Below, piece after piece: positions 25,173 to 35,524 of a stretch of DNA of 48,700 bases. Source of the DNA: Streptococcus sp. 'caviae' (GTDB lineage: Bacteria; Bacillota; Bacilli; Lactobacillales; Streptococcaceae); contig NZ_MOWR01000011.1 in assembly GCF_001937065.1 (NCBI RefSeq), positions 1 to 48,700 of the forward strand. Direction: 5' to 3'. The notes beneath the pieces are model-generated. The model was given only the letters and a program-made list of their open reading frames with translations. It did no database searches and was not told the origin of the DNA. The stretch's first letter is position 1. Each line of letters opens with the position of its first letter. The translations under genes and the position numbers were made by a program.

Positions 25173-26787
25173 GCCAGAGTTGAGCAACTTTTGCCTGCAC
25201 TTCTTCATTTTCAAGGAATTCATCATAGGTTTCATCAATACGGTCAATAACACCGTTTTTAGAGATGACAACGATATGGTTGGTCAATGTCTGAATGAAT
25301 TCGTGGTCATGGCTGGCAAAGATGATAGATTCTTTAAAATCTTTGAGACCGTCATTTAAACTTGAAATGGACTCTAAATCCAAGTGATTGGTAGGGTCAT
25401 CGAGGACAAGCACATTAGATTTGAGCAGCATTAATTTAGAGAGCATCACGCGCACCTTTTCTCCTCCTGAGAGGACATTGACAGACTTGTTAACATCATC
25501 ACCGGAAAAGAGCATGCGGCCCAAGAAACCGCGAAGAAAGGTATTGTCATCTTCTTCTTTGCCGGCAAATTGGCGCAGCCATTCTAAAATAGATTCATCA
25601 CTTGCAAAATCACTGCTGTTGTCCTTTGGAAGATAAGAGCGGCTTGTCGTAATTCCCCATTTAATTGTGCCTTCGTATTCAATGTCTCCCATAAGCGCAC
25701 GCATAAGAGCTGTTGTCTGAATGTCATTGTGACCGATGATGGCAGTCTTATCTCCCGGATTTAAAATAAAACTGATATTGTCAAGGATGGTCTCACCGTC
25801 AATTTTAACTGAGAGGTTTTCGACAGTCAGAAGATCGTTGCCAATTTCACGCTCTGCCTGGAATTTAATGAATGGGTACTTCCGGCTGGAAGGAACAATC
25901 TCTTCCAGTTCAATTTTATCCAGCATTTTTTTACGGGATGTCGCCTGTTTTGACTTAGAAGCATTGGCTGAAAAGCGAGCCACAAACTCTTGGAGTTCCT
26001 TGATCTTCTCTTCTGCTTTGGCATTGCGGTCAGCCTGCAGTTTTGCCGCCAGTTCGCTGGACTCTTTCCAGAAATCATAGTTTCCGACATAGAGTTTGAT
26101 TTTACCAAAATCAAGATCGGCCATGTGGGTACAGACTTTGTTGAGAAAATGCCGGTCGTGGGAAACAACGATGACCGTATTTTCAAAGTCTATCAGAAAA
26201 TCCTCCAGCCAATTAATGGACTGAATATCAAGACCGTTAGTGGGCTCATCGAGCAAGAGAACGTCCGGTTTGCCAAAAAGAGCCTTGGCCAGCAAAACCT
26301 TGACCTTATCACCATTGGCCAGTTCACTCATATTTTGATAGTGGAGATCCTCAGGGATATTAAGGTTTTGCAGCAGCTGAGCGGCTTCACTTTCAGCTTC
26401 CCAGCCTCCTAATTCAGCGAATTGTCCTTCCAGTTCAGCGGCACGGACGCCGTCTTCGTCTGAAAAATCTGCTTTCATGTAAATAGCATCTTTTTCTTTC
26501 ATAATACCATAGAGCTCTTGATTGCCCATGATAACAACATCGATGGCACGTTCGTCTTCGTAGTCAAAGTGATTTTGACGAAGAACAGACAAGCGTTCAT
26601 TAGGACCGAGAGTTACATGTCCGGTTGTAGGTTCAATATCGCCAGCTAAAATTTTTAAAAATGTTGATTTTCCGGCGCCATTAGCACCGATCAAACCATA
26701 GGTATTTCCCGCTGTAAATTTAATATTGACATCATCAAAAAGTTTACGATCGCTGAAACGCAGCGAAATATCTGATACAGTTAACAA
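25168..26787 (-). CDS. ABC-F family ATPase (translation-type, no membrane domain)
   Basis: A cytoplasmic protein of 539 residues with two ATP-binding cassettes and no membrane segments, the mark of ABC-F factors that act on the ribosome. NBD1 has Walker A GLIGANGAGKST (about 33-44) and the variant signature LANGDKV where most have LSGGQ. A lysine-rich linker of about 80 residues follows. NBD2 has a normal signature LSGGEKVRVM, but its Walker A is degenerate (GHNDIQTT, no lysine). I recall similarly degenerate second cassettes in related Lactobacillales proteins. YbiT/YkpA-like is the best subgroup; antibiotic protection is not implied. It diverges from trpS over a 163-bp gap. Confidence 0.88.
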   Translation of the reverse strand: MLTVSDISLRFSDRKLFDDVNIKFTAGNTYGLIGANGAGKSTFLKILAGDIEPTTGHVTLGPNERLSVLRQNHFDYEDERAIDVVIMGNQELYGIMKEKDAIYMKADFSDEDGVRAAELEGQFAELGGWEAESEAAQLLQNLNIPEDLHYQNMSELANGDKVKVLLAKALFGKPDVLLLDEPTNGLDIQSINWLEDFLIDFENTVIVVSHDRHFLNKVCTHMADLDFGKIKLYVGNYDFWKESSELAAKLQADRNAKAEEKIKELQEFVARFSANASKSKQATSRKKMLDKIELEEIVPSSRKYPFIKFQAEREIGNDLLTVENLSVKIDGETILDNISFILNPGDKTAIIGHNDIQTTALMRALMGDIEYEGTIKWGITTSRSYLPKDNSSDFASDESILEWLRQFAGKEEDDNTFLRGFLGRMLFSGDDVNKSVNVLSGGEKVRVMLSKLMLLKSNVLVLDDPTNHLDLESISSLNDGLKDFKESIIFASHDHEFIQTLTNHIVVISKNGVIDRIDETYDEFLENEEVQAKVAQLWQ

Positions 26788-26904
26788 TTTCTCACCTCAT
26801 CTTTTGATACTACTACATTTTACAGGAAAAGCCCTTATTTTTCAATTAAATCCCTTTGCTGTAAAAATTTCCTGCAGCTGCTTTTGATTTGTCCTCCTGC
26901 TGCT

Positions 26905-26921
26905 TATAATTATGTTATAAT
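26905..26921 (+). promoter_or_regulatory. trpS promoter region
   Basis: Two TATAAT boxes occur, at 26905-26910 and 26916-26921; the second is preceded by TG one base upstream. A TTGATT lies at 26884-26889. No T-box leader or Trp-codon leader was seen in the short gap before the AGGAG-ATG. Confidence 0.5.
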
Positions 26922-26950
26922 TGAACTAATTGTAATTTAGGAGAACAGAA

Positions 26951-27973
26951 ATGACAAAACCTATTATTTTGACAGGTGACCGTCCGACAGGAAAACTGCA
27001 CTTGGGGCATTATGTCGGCAGCTTAAAAAACCGTGTTCTTTTGCAAAATGAGGACAAGTACCGCATGTTTGTTTTTTTGGCAGACCAGCAGGCCCTAACC
27101 GATCACGCTAAAGAATCTGAAATTATCAAGGAGTCGGTGGGCAATGTTGCCCTTGATTATTTGGCAGTGGGTCTGGATCCGGAAAAGGTGACTATTTTTA
27201 TTCAGAGTCAAATTCCTGAACTGGCTGAATTGACCATGTATTATATGAATTTAGTGTCTCTTGCCCGTTTGGAGCGCAATCCAACGGTTAAAACGGAAAT
27301 TGCTCAAAAAGGCTTTGGACAGTCTATTCCGACAGGTTTTTTGGTCTATCCTATTTCACAAGCTGCTGATATTACTGCCTTTAAAGCTAATTATGTGCCG
27401 GTTGGCAATGACCAAAAGCCAATGATTGAGCAGACACGCGAAATTGTCCGCAGTTTTAACCATACTTATAAATGCGATGTTTTAGTAGAACCGGAAGGCA
27501 TTTATCCAGAAAATGAGGCTGCCGGCCGCCTGCCGGGGCTTGACGGCAATGCTAAAATGTCCAAATCTTTGGGCAACGGTATTTATCTGTCAGATGATGC
27601 GGAGACTGTCCGCAAAAAAGTGATGAGCATGTACACTGATCCAAATCATATCCGGGTTGAAGATCCTGGCTCTATTGACGGCAATATGGTTTTCCATTAT
27701 CTTGATGTGTTTGGCCGTCCTGAAGATGAAGCTGAAATTGCAGCCATGAAGGAACACTATCAAAAGGGCGGTTTAGGCGATGTGAAGACAAAACGCTACT
27801 TGCTTGATGTTTTAGAACGGGAATTAAAGCCAATTCGTGAACGGCGTTTGGAATATGCCAAGGATATGGGCTATGTTTTTGATATGCTGAAAAAAGGTAG
27901 TGAAAAAGCTCGTCAGACAGCTTCAAAAACCTTGGATGATGTCAAAAAAGCTATGGGCATTAATTATTTTTAG
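26951..27973 (+). CDS. trpS: Tryptophanyl-tRNA synthetase
   Basis: Class I synthetase charging tRNA-Trp. The 340-residue protein has the HIGH-type motif in [14 protein letters not shown] (about 15-28) and the KMSKS loop in AKMSKSLGN (about 201-209). The [13 protein letters not shown] segment belongs to the tryptophan/tyrosine subclass. AGGAG sits 8 nt before the ATG. In S. mutans trpS is also between an ABC-F gene and guaB. Confidence 0.97.
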   Translation: MTKPIILTGDRPTGKLHLGHYVGSLKNRVLLQNEDKYRMFVFLADQQALTDHAKESEIIKESVGNVALDYLAVGLDPEKVTIFIQSQIPELAELTMYYMNLVSLARLERNPTVKTEIAQKGFGQSIPTGFLVYPISQAADITAFKANYVPVGNDQKPMIEQTREIVRSFNHTYKCDVLVEPEGIYPENEAAGRLPGLDGNAKMSKSLGNGIYLSDDAETVRKKVMSMYTDPNHIRVEDPGSIDGNMVFHYLDVFGRPEDEAEIAAMKEHYQKGGLGDVKTKRYLLDVLERELKPIRERRLEYAKDMGYVFDMLKKGSEKARQTASKTLDDVKKAMGINYF

Positions 27974-27991
27974 AAAGTTTCGTATAAAAAT

Positions 27992-28036
27992 AGCAGAGGA
28001 AACGCTGTAAAAATCAGCCTTTGACTCTGCTTTTTT
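27992..28036 (+). terminator. Terminator after trpS
   Basis: AGCAGAG (27992-27998) pairs with CTCTGCT (28025-28031), followed by a T tract. An inner GCTG/CAGC hairpin makes the structure branched. Confidence 0.75.
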
Positions 28037-28060
28037 CTTTGGCAAATTTTCCGGAATTTA

Positions 28061-28088
28061 TTGACAAATGATTTTAGCGTGTTATTAT
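28061..28088 (+). promoter_or_regulatory. guaB promoter
   Basis: Consensus -35 TTGACA (28061-28066) and -10 TATTAT (28083-28088) are 16 nt apart, with TG one base before the -10. The leader is about 50 nt and shows no purine riboswitch core. Confidence 0.7.
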
Positions 28089-28139
28089 AGTAACAATTAA
28101 AGTAGCCGACCGGCAAAAATGTATAGAAAAGAGGATTAA

Positions 28140-29624
<1,485 letters not shown>

Positions 29625-29633
29625 AAAGAGATA

Positions 29634-29668
29634 AAAAAGAAACTGTTTAGTTACTACAGTTTCTTTTT
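29634..29668. terminator. Terminator after guaB
   Basis: A 12-bp stem (29634-29645 with 29657-29668) with an 11-nt loop and a long T tract on the plus strand; the A-rich left arm lets it work toward recF-derived transcripts as well. The remaining gap to recF holds AAATACT/AGTATTT and TTTACA-TAAT-TGTAAA (29754-29769) inverted repeats of unknown role. Confidence 0.8.
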
Positions 29669-29798
29669 TTATCAAAAATATGCAAGTGTAAAAAAATACT
29701 TGACAGCAGCTTTAATCATAAATACTTTAAAACCAGTATTTGCCAACAACGTTTTTACATAATTGTAAAGTGAACTTGACAACATTTTTACAGCTTCG

Positions 29799-30890
29799 TT
29801 AATCTTCAGAGACTTGTCCCTGATGGATGGTAAAGAGCTTCAAATCTTCAGGGAGCTGCTGAAGGTGCTCCAGACTGGTTGTCGTGATAAATGTTTGGAC
29901 ATTTTCCTTGATGCCTTCTAGAAGCTTGGTTTGTCTGTGGTTGTCAAGCTCACTCATCACATCATCCAGCAAAAGGATGGGATAATCACCGGTGACAGAT
30001 TTGATGAGTTCGATTTCAGCTAACTTTAAAGATAAAATTAAACTGCGGTGCTGACCTTGACTGCCAAAACCGGCATTCATTCCGTTGATGAAAAACTCTA
30101 AGTCATCACGATGAGGCCCCAGACCAGTGTTTTTCTTGAAAATGTCTCGCTGACGGCTCTGTTGCAGCTGGGATAAAAAATTTTTCTCAATGTTTTTTTT
30201 ATCATCAAATTTGACTGAAGAAAGATAGGAAATGCTTAAATGTTCCTTCTGATTTGAAATGGTAAAATGGTGTTTGTCTGCTTCCTTGGTCAGATCATGG
30301 ATGAAATCAAAGCGATGCCTGATGACTCTGCTGCCAAAATCTGCCAGCTGCTCATCTAAAACACTTAGAAAATCTGAATCAACCTTGTCAGCTTTTTTAA
30401 GATAGGAATTTCTTTGTTTTAAAACATGATTATAATTCGATAAATCAGCCAGATAGACAGGTTTGATCTGTCCTAAATCAATATCAATGAACTTTCTTCT
30501 AAGACTGGGCGATCCTTTTACGAGCTGCAAGTCCTCCGGCGCAAACAAAACAACCGTCATCATACCGATGTAGTCTGACAGTTTGGATTGTTTCAAATGG
30601 TTGATTTTCGTCGTTCTGCCCTTGTCTGATAAGGTTATTTCTAAAGGAACTTTGCCGTTGATTCGGTTTAAGATTCCTAAGACATGCAGCTCTTTTTGAC
30701 CAAACCGGATCAGCTCTTTATCTGAGCGTGTCCGATGGCTGCGTGTTAAAGACAGAAAATAGATAGCTTCTAAAAAGTTAGTTTTTCCTTGGGCGTTTTG
30801 ACCGACGAAAACATTAAGTTTTGGCGAAAATTCAGTCTCAAGCTCCTGATAATTGCGGTAATTTGTTAATTTGATTTTTTCTATCCACAT
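29799..30890 (-). CDS. recF: DNA replication and repair protein RecF
   Basis: SMC-like ATPase acting with RecO and RecR to load RecA at gaps. The 363 residues start [18 protein letters not shown], with Walker [17 protein letters not shown] (about 29-44). The signature [17 protein letters not shown] and Walker [14 protein letters not shown] lie toward the C-terminus. The start lies 2 nt after the yaaA stop, so it is coupled to yaaA. In most Firmicutes recF follows dnaN; here, as in streptococci generally, recF and yaaA have moved about 14 kb to the other side of dnaA. Confidence 0.97.
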   Translation of the reverse strand: MWIEKIKLTNYRNYQELETEFSPKLNVFVGQNAQGKTNFLEAIYFLSLTRSHRTRSDKELIRFGQKELHVLGILNRINGKVPLEITLSDKGRTTKINHLKQSKLSDYIGMMTVVLFAPEDLQLVKGSPSLRRKFIDIDLGQIKPVYLADLSNYNHVLKQRNSYLKKADKVDSDFLSVLDEQLADFGSRVIRHRFDFIHDLTKEADKHHFTISNQKEHLSISYLSSVKFDDKKNIEKNFLSQLQQSRQRDIFKKNTGLGPHRDDLEFFINGMNAGFGSQGQHRSLILSLKLAEIELIKSVTGDYPILLLDDVMSELDNHRQTKLLEGIKENVQTFITTTSLEHLQQLPEDLKLFTIHQGQVSED

Positions 30891-30892
30891 AG

Positions 30893-31267
30893 TTAAGTGC
30901 CGGGGAATCTGACAGCTTTTTTAGTTTTAGGAGCTGTTTTTGATTCTTTATGCTGCTTGGTTTTCTTGTTTTTTTGGTTCAATTCTTTTACCAGAGCCGC
31001 TACTCTTTCTTTTTCGGCCAGCTGGCTAAGGTGCTCTGCCTTCTCCTTTGAGGAAGGTTCAACAACAGTAATCAAAATGTCTGATGCTGGAATAGCAACT
31101 TGATCTCCCAAGCGAATCTTTTTGCCGCGTCGTGTCTCCGGCTGCCCGTTAAATAAGACCTCTGTATTGGCCAAATAAGATTTAACGGCACCTCCGCTTG
31201 AGATAATGCCTAGATTTTTCAAAAGTGCCTGCAGTGTAATATAGTCTCCAAAAAGTTTATATTCCAT
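30893..31267 (-). CDS. yaaA: S4-domain protein YaaA (recF partner)
   Basis: A 124-residue protein whose first 75 residues are an S4-like RNA-binding domain ([34 protein letters not shown]). A highly basic C-terminal tail ([20 protein letters not shown]) follows and is longer than in B. subtilis YaaA. Pairing with recF is conserved across Firmicutes; B. subtilis YaaA has been linked to late ribosome assembly. Transcribed from a promoter that overlaps the divergent M16 promoter. Confidence 0.85.
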   Translation of the reverse strand: MEYKLFGDYITLQALLKNLGIISSGGAVKSYLANTEVLFNGQPETRRGKKIRLGDQVAIPASDILITVVEPSSKEKAEHLSQLAEKERVAALVKELNQKNKKTKQHKESKTAPKTKKAVRFPGT

Positions 31268-31293
31268 AAATTCCTCAACTTTCTCTAAGGATA

Positions 31294-31299
31294 ATTATA
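31294..31299 (-). promoter_or_regulatory. -10 of the yaaA-recF promoter
   Basis: On the minus strand TGC-TATAAT forms an extended -10 (TATAAT at 31299-31294). No clear -35. It lies 11 bp from the divergent plus-strand -10. Confidence 0.55.
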
Positions 31300-31307
31300 G
31301 CATAAAA

Positions 31308-31316
31308 TGATATAAT
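31308..31316 (+). promoter_or_regulatory. -10 of the M16 peptidase operon promoter
   Basis: TG-A-TATAAT at 31308-31316 is an extended -10, 30 nt before an AAAGGAAG-type ribosome binding site and the ATG at 31347. Its upstream contact region overlaps the yaaA -10. Confidence 0.55.
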
Positions 31317-31346
31317 TGAACGGAATAACATATTAAAGGAAGTCCC

Positions 31347-32594
31347 ATGAAATTAGCCCAAGATGTACATTTACACTTGATTAAAACGACCAAATTTAAG
31401 ACTAATCATATTACTTTTCGTTTTTCCGGAGAATTAAACAGCAAAACATTAGCCCGCCGTGTTTTGGTTGCTCAAATGTTGGCAACAGCAAACAATGCCT
31501 ATCCGACACCGCAGGCATTCAGAGAAAAATTGGCCAATCTTTATGGTGCTCGCTTTTCCACACAGGTCTCAGCCAAGGGCCGGGTTCATATTGTTGATAT
31601 TGACATTTCTTTTGTATCGGATCGGTTTGTGCCAGAAGGCGGATCTATTTTGGAAGAAATAGTCGCTTTTTTAAGAAACGTCCTGTTCAATCCCTTAGCC
31701 TCAGTGGAGCATTATCAGAGCAAGAGCTTTGACATTGAGAAGGCAAATTTAATGAGGTATTTAAAAGCTGATAAAGAAGATGCCTTTTACTACAGCCACT
31801 TGGAGCTGCAAAAGCTTTTTTTCAAAGAAGAAGTCATGCAGCATTCAAAGGATGCGACAGCTGATTTAGTGGCCGCTGAAAATTCTTACACCGCCTATCA
31901 AGAATTTCAAAAAATGCTGAAGGAAGACCGCATTGATATTTTTGTTTTAGGAAATTTTGATGACTATCACGTTTTGCAGTTAGTTGAAGAGTTCCCTTTA
32001 AAAGATCGGCAGAAAGAATTAACTTTTTTTTATCAGCAGAATTACTCAAAAGTTGTTCAGGAAAGAGTTGAACAAAGAGAAAACCAGCAATCTATTCTGC
32101 AGCTGGGTTACCATCTGCCAATAACTTACGGTGACAGCAATTACCATGCTTTGTTGGTCTTCAATGGTATTTTAGGCGCCTTTCCGCATTCAAAATTGTT
32201 TACTGAAATCAGAGAAAAACAAGGTCTGGCTTATAGTATCGGCAGCCATTTTGACAGTTACAGAGGTTTACTGCAAATTTACACTGGCATTGACAGTAAA
32301 AAAAGGCCCCAGACTTTTCAGTTAATCAATAAACAGTTTAATGATTTGAAGCTGGGGCGCTTTTCCAGCCATCTATTAAATCAGACTAAGAAAATGCTGG
32401 TCAACAATATCCAATTATCGGAAGATCATCCTAAAAGTATGATTGACTATCATTACAACTGTCAATTTTTAAAAGAGCGCTGTCTGGCTGCAGAAGATTT
32501 GATTGACAAGGTTAATAAGATAAGTAAAGAAGACGTTGTCAGGGTGGCTAACCTTGTTAAGCTACAGTCTATCTATTTTTTGGAAGGAGAATAA
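31347..32594 (+). CDS. M16-family (YmfF-like) peptidase subunit without a zinc site
   Basis: A 415-residue insulinase-fold protein, with IREKQGLAYSIGSHFDSYRG typical of the M16 C-terminal domain. The N-terminal region, where the zinc motif HxxEH should lie, reads ARRVLVAQMLATANNAYP and lacks it. In two-gene M16 pairs one partner is catalytic and one is a substrate-holding subunit; this is the latter. It abuts the catalytic partner with no gap. The YmfF/YmfH-type pair is conserved in streptococci beside rodZ and pgsA. Substrate unknown. Confidence 0.88.
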   Translation: MKLAQDVHLHLIKTTKFKTNHITFRFSGELNSKTLARRVLVAQMLATANNAYPTPQAFREKLANLYGARFSTQVSAKGRVHIVDIDISFVSDRFVPEGGSILEEIVAFLRNVLFNPLASVEHYQSKSFDIEKANLMRYLKADKEDAFYYSHLELQKLFFKEEVMQHSKDATADLVAAENSYTAYQEFQKMLKEDRIDIFVLGNFDDYHVLQLVEEFPLKDRQKELTFFYQQNYSKVVQERVEQRENQQSILQLGYHLPITYGDSNYHALLVFNGILGAFPHSKLFTEIREKQGLAYSIGSHFDSYRGLLQIYTGIDSKKRPQTFQLINKQFNDLKLGRFSSHLLNQTKKMLVNNIQLSEDHPKSMIDYHYNCQFLKERCLAAEDLIDKVNKISKEDVVRVANLVKLQSIYFLEGE

Positions 32595-33887
32595 ATGGCT
32601 GCAACGAGATTAAAAAAGCGTCAATTTCCAGATAGTGGTGAAGAGTTTTATTTCAATCAGCTGGACAATGGGATCACTGTTTTTTTGCTGCCTAAAAAAG
32701 ATTTTAAAGAAACTTTTGCTGCTATAAGCAGCCGATTTGGTTCAATTGACACAGAGTTTACAGTAGACGGTAAACTTAAGAAGTATCCGGCAGGCATTGC
32801 ACATTTTTTAGAGCATCAGCTGTTTGAAATGGAAAAGGGCACAGATGCTTCCTATGAGTTTACAAAACTAGGGGCAGACAGCAATGCCTACACAGATTTT
32901 AATAAAACGGTATATTATTTTTCAGCAGTTGACAGCATTAAAGAAAACCTTGCCTTGCTGCAGGATTTTACCAGTAAAGCTATCTTTACAGATGCGTCAA
33001 TTGAAAATGAAAAAGATATCATTGCTCAGGAAATTGACATGTATCAAGATGATGCCGATGACTTTCTCTATCAAGGGATTTTAGCTAAGCTTTATCCTAA
33101 AACTCCTCTGGCAGAAGATATTGTCGGCAGTCAAGCGAGTATCCGTGATTTGACTAAGCACGATTTAGAGGAAAATTTCCGTTATTTTTACCATCCTTCA
33201 AATTTAATTCTTTTAGTTGTTGGATCTTTTGATGTTAAGCAAGTTTACAAGGACATTGTCACTGTTCAAAAGGAAGGCCCTCAAATCAAGCCTCCTCAAA
33301 TTGAACATTCAGATTTAAAGCTGCTGCCTGTTACATCAGCCAGTTCACTGCAGAAAGATATCACGCTTCCCAAATTGGCTGTAGGCTTTCGTTTTAATTT
33401 TATCGGAAAGAAAACCAAGTCTTTATTAAGAGAAAAGCTGCTGTTGAAGCTCTTTTTCTCCCTGCTGTTTGGCTGGACCTCTCAGCGCTATCAAAAATGG
33501 TATGAAGAAGGGAAGATTGACGATTCTTTTGATATGAAAATTGAAGTGTCAGCTTCTTATCAATTTGTTGTCATCATGCTTGACACAAAGGAACCCATTG
33601 CCATGTCCAATCAGATTCGTCAAGCAGTCAAGAAGTTTGAAGCAGATGAAAATTTATCAGAAGCCCACTTGCAAACTCTGCGAAATGAGCTGTATGGAGA
33701 TTTTATCAGCAGTTTGGATAGCATTGACACCCTTGCCAATCAATTTATTGATAATTTGTGGCAAAAAGAAACTTACTTTGATTTTCCAAAAGTTTTGCAA
33801 AGTCTGGAAATAAAAGAAGTTATGGAATTTGGACGGCAGATTATGACAGACATGCAAGTGACAGATTTTACACTATTTCCAAAATAG
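32595..33887 (+). CDS. M16-family (YmfH-like) zinc peptidase
   Basis: The catalytic half of the pair: 430 residues with the inverted zinc motif HFLEH (HxxEH, about residues 73-77) followed about 70 residues later by the ENEKDIIAQEIDMYQDD helix that supplies the third ligand. Its ATG directly follows the stop of the upstream subunit, with GGAG in that gene's last codons, so the two are made in a fixed ratio. No signal peptide; cytoplasmic. Precise substrate unknown. Confidence 0.9.
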   Translation: MAATRLKKRQFPDSGEEFYFNQLDNGITVFLLPKKDFKETFAAISSRFGSIDTEFTVDGKLKKYPAGIAHFLEHQLFEMEKGTDASYEFTKLGADSNAYTDFNKTVYYFSAVDSIKENLALLQDFTSKAIFTDASIENEKDIIAQEIDMYQDDADDFLYQGILAKLYPKTPLAEDIVGSQASIRDLTKHDLEENFRYFYHPSNLILLVVGSFDVKQVYKDIVTVQKEGPQIKPPQIEHSDLKLLPVTSASSLQKDITLPKLAVGFRFNFIGKKTKSLLREKLLLKLFFSLLFGWTSQRYQKWYEEGKIDDSFDMKIEVSASYQFVVIMLDTKEPIAMSNQIRQAVKKFEADENLSEAHLQTLRNELYGDFISSLDSIDTLANQFIDNLWQKETYFDFPKVLQSLEIKEVMEFGRQIMTDMQVTDFTLFPK

Positions 33888-33959
33888 GCAGAAAAACAGT
33901 CTAAAATTTGTTATAATAAACAGGATTAGTAGCGACGGAAAGGACTGGAGTAGACTAAA

Positions 33960-34967
33960 ATGAATAAAATAGGTGATATTTTACGTGATGCGCGGATTGA
34001 AAAAAAGCTAAGCTTTGATGATGTGGTTGACAAAACAGGCATTGCGCCTCATTACATATTGGCTATGGAGCTGGATCAGCTCAAATTACTGCCGGAAGGA
34101 AAGACCAATGAGTATTTAGAAAAGTATGCCCAAGTTGTTGGTCTGGACCCGGTTTCTATCATTCACGGCTACCGCAATCAAGAGCTAAGCGACGATTTAA
34201 TTCTTCCTTCTTCAGTAGACGAGCCTGCTTCTTCATCTTCAGCAGATACGGCAGCAGATAAAGATGAGCCTGAAACTCAAAGCGAAGAAAAATCAGCTGA
34301 AACCCCTCAGGATTTGTCCATTGATTTGGATGTTACTCAAAATATCAGTCTGACAGAGGAAACACCGCAATTGGAAGAGACCGAGGAAGATTTTGAGAAA
34401 ACGGATACTGCAGTTGAAAAAATTCCATCTCGCCTCAGCAAATATGATTATGATGAAGAACCGAGCAGACGATTCCCTTGGGCCTTGATTTTGCTTGTGC
34501 TGCTGGCCTTGGCTATTGTCAGCTATGTCGGCTATATTGCTTATAATCAATTGCACAGTGATTCTGATAAAACCGAACTTACGACTTCTTCTAAAAAGAA
34601 AAAGACCACTGATCAAACTTCAACATCAACAACAGCACAAAGTCAGACAAATATTGAAACAGATTTCGCAGAAGGCGGAAATAATGTCACTTTGAGTAAT
34701 ACAAATGGTAAGGTAGAAATTACCTTTACCTTGACAGGAGAAGAAGACAGCTGGGTTTCAGCTACCAATACTGATGCTGGGGAATCCGGAACAACTCTGA
34801 CAGCATCCGGGAAGACCTATACAGTCACTTTGGCAGAAGGTTCAACAACTTCCATGCTGACAGTTGCTGTGCTGAACGGTGTTGACATAACCATAAACGG
34901 TCAAAAACTGGACACCTCTAATCTCATTAATGCCGGTTTGACCAACATTAATGTAACCGTCCAATAA
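33960..34967 (+). CDS. rodZ: RodZ-like membrane-anchored HTH protein
   Basis: A 335-residue protein with an N-terminal helix-turn-helix domain (about 1-70, MNKIGDILRDARIEKKLSFD onward). A long acidic Ser/Glu-rich linker follows (about 80-160), then one membrane helix (about 173-195), a Thr/Ser-rich linker and an extracellular beta-rich domain (DUF4115). RodZ connects the elongation machinery to the membrane; in cocci lacking MreB filaments its partner role differs. It lies 11 nt before pgsA. A TATAAT in TTGTTATAATAAACAGG upstream (about 33910) may be its own promoter. Confidence 0.9.
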   Translation: MNKIGDILRDARIEKKLSFDDVVDKTGIAPHYILAMELDQLKLLPEGKTNEYLEKYAQVVGLDPVSIIHGYRNQELSDDLILPSSVDEPASSSSADTAADKDEPETQSEEKSAETPQDLSIDLDVTQNISLTEETPQLEETEEDFEKTDTAVEKIPSRLSKYDYDEEPSRRFPWALILLVLLALAIVSYVGYIAYNQLHSDSDKTELTTSSKKKKTTDQTSTSTTAQSQTNIETDFAEGGNNVTLSNTNGKVEITFTLTGEEDSWVSATNTDAGESGTTLTASGKTYTVTLAEGSTTSMLTVAVLNGVDITINGQKLDTSNLINAGLTNINVTVQ

Positions 34968-34978
34968 AGGAGTTTTTA

Positions 34979-35521
34979 ATGACTAAAAAAGAAAATATTC
35001 CCAATTTATTAACGCTTATTCGTATTTTACTGATACCGGTTTTCTTGCTTTTAACCTCTGTAAGCAGCAGTACGGGCTGGCATATTGCTGCAGCGATTAT
35101 TTTTGCCGCAGCAAGTCTGACCGATTATCTGGATGGTTACTTAGCCCGTAAGTGGAAAGTTGTGACTAATTTTGGTAAATTTGCTGATCCTTTGGCAGAT
35201 AAGATGCTGGTCATGAGCGCTTTCATCATGCTTGTTGGTCTTGATTTAGCACCGGCCTGGATTTCAGCAATTATCATCTGCCGTGAATTGGCGGTGACCG
35301 GCCTGCGTTTGCTTTTAGTTGAAACGGGCGGGGAAGTTTTGGCTGCCGCTATGCCTGGAAAAATTAAAACAGCCACCCAAATGTTTTCCATCATCTTTTT
35401 GCTCTGTCACTTTGAGCCCTGGGGAACTATTTTGCTGTACATCGCTTTGTTTTTCACTCTTTACTCAGGCTACGATTATTTCAAAGGAGCCAGCTTCCTT
35501 TTCAAGGATACGTTTAAATAG
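34979..35521 (+). CDS. pgsA: CDP-diacylglycerol-glycerol-3-phosphate 3-phosphatidyltransferase
   Basis: Makes phosphatidylglycerol phosphate, the precursor of the main anionic lipid. The 180-residue membrane protein carries the full CDP-alcohol phosphatidyltransferase motif DYLDGYLAR-N8-GKFADPLAD (D-x2-DG-x2-AR-x8-G-x3-D-x3-D) at about residues 46-70, among about five hydrophobic segments. AAAGGAG precedes the ATG. It lies between rodZ and ecfA1, 3 nt from the latter, as in many Firmicutes. Confidence 0.96.
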   Translation: MTKKENIPNLLTLIRILLIPVFLLLTSVSSSTGWHIAAAIIFAAASLTDYLDGYLARKWKVVTNFGKFADPLADKMLVMSAFIMLVGLDLAPAWISAIIICRELAVTGLRLLLVETGGEVLAAAMPGKIKTATQMFSIIFLLCHFEPWGTILLYIALFFTLYSGYDYFKGASFLFKDTFK

Positions 35522-35524
35522 ACA

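Noticed and set aside
26790..26950. T-box riboswitch before trpS
   Set aside because: No T-box sequence, specifier loop or terminator/antiterminator pair fits in the short leader.
30881..30892. CTATCCACA at the recF start as a DnaA box
   Set aside because: One change from consensus, but it is isolated and simply encodes Met-Trp-Ile; no cluster supports it.
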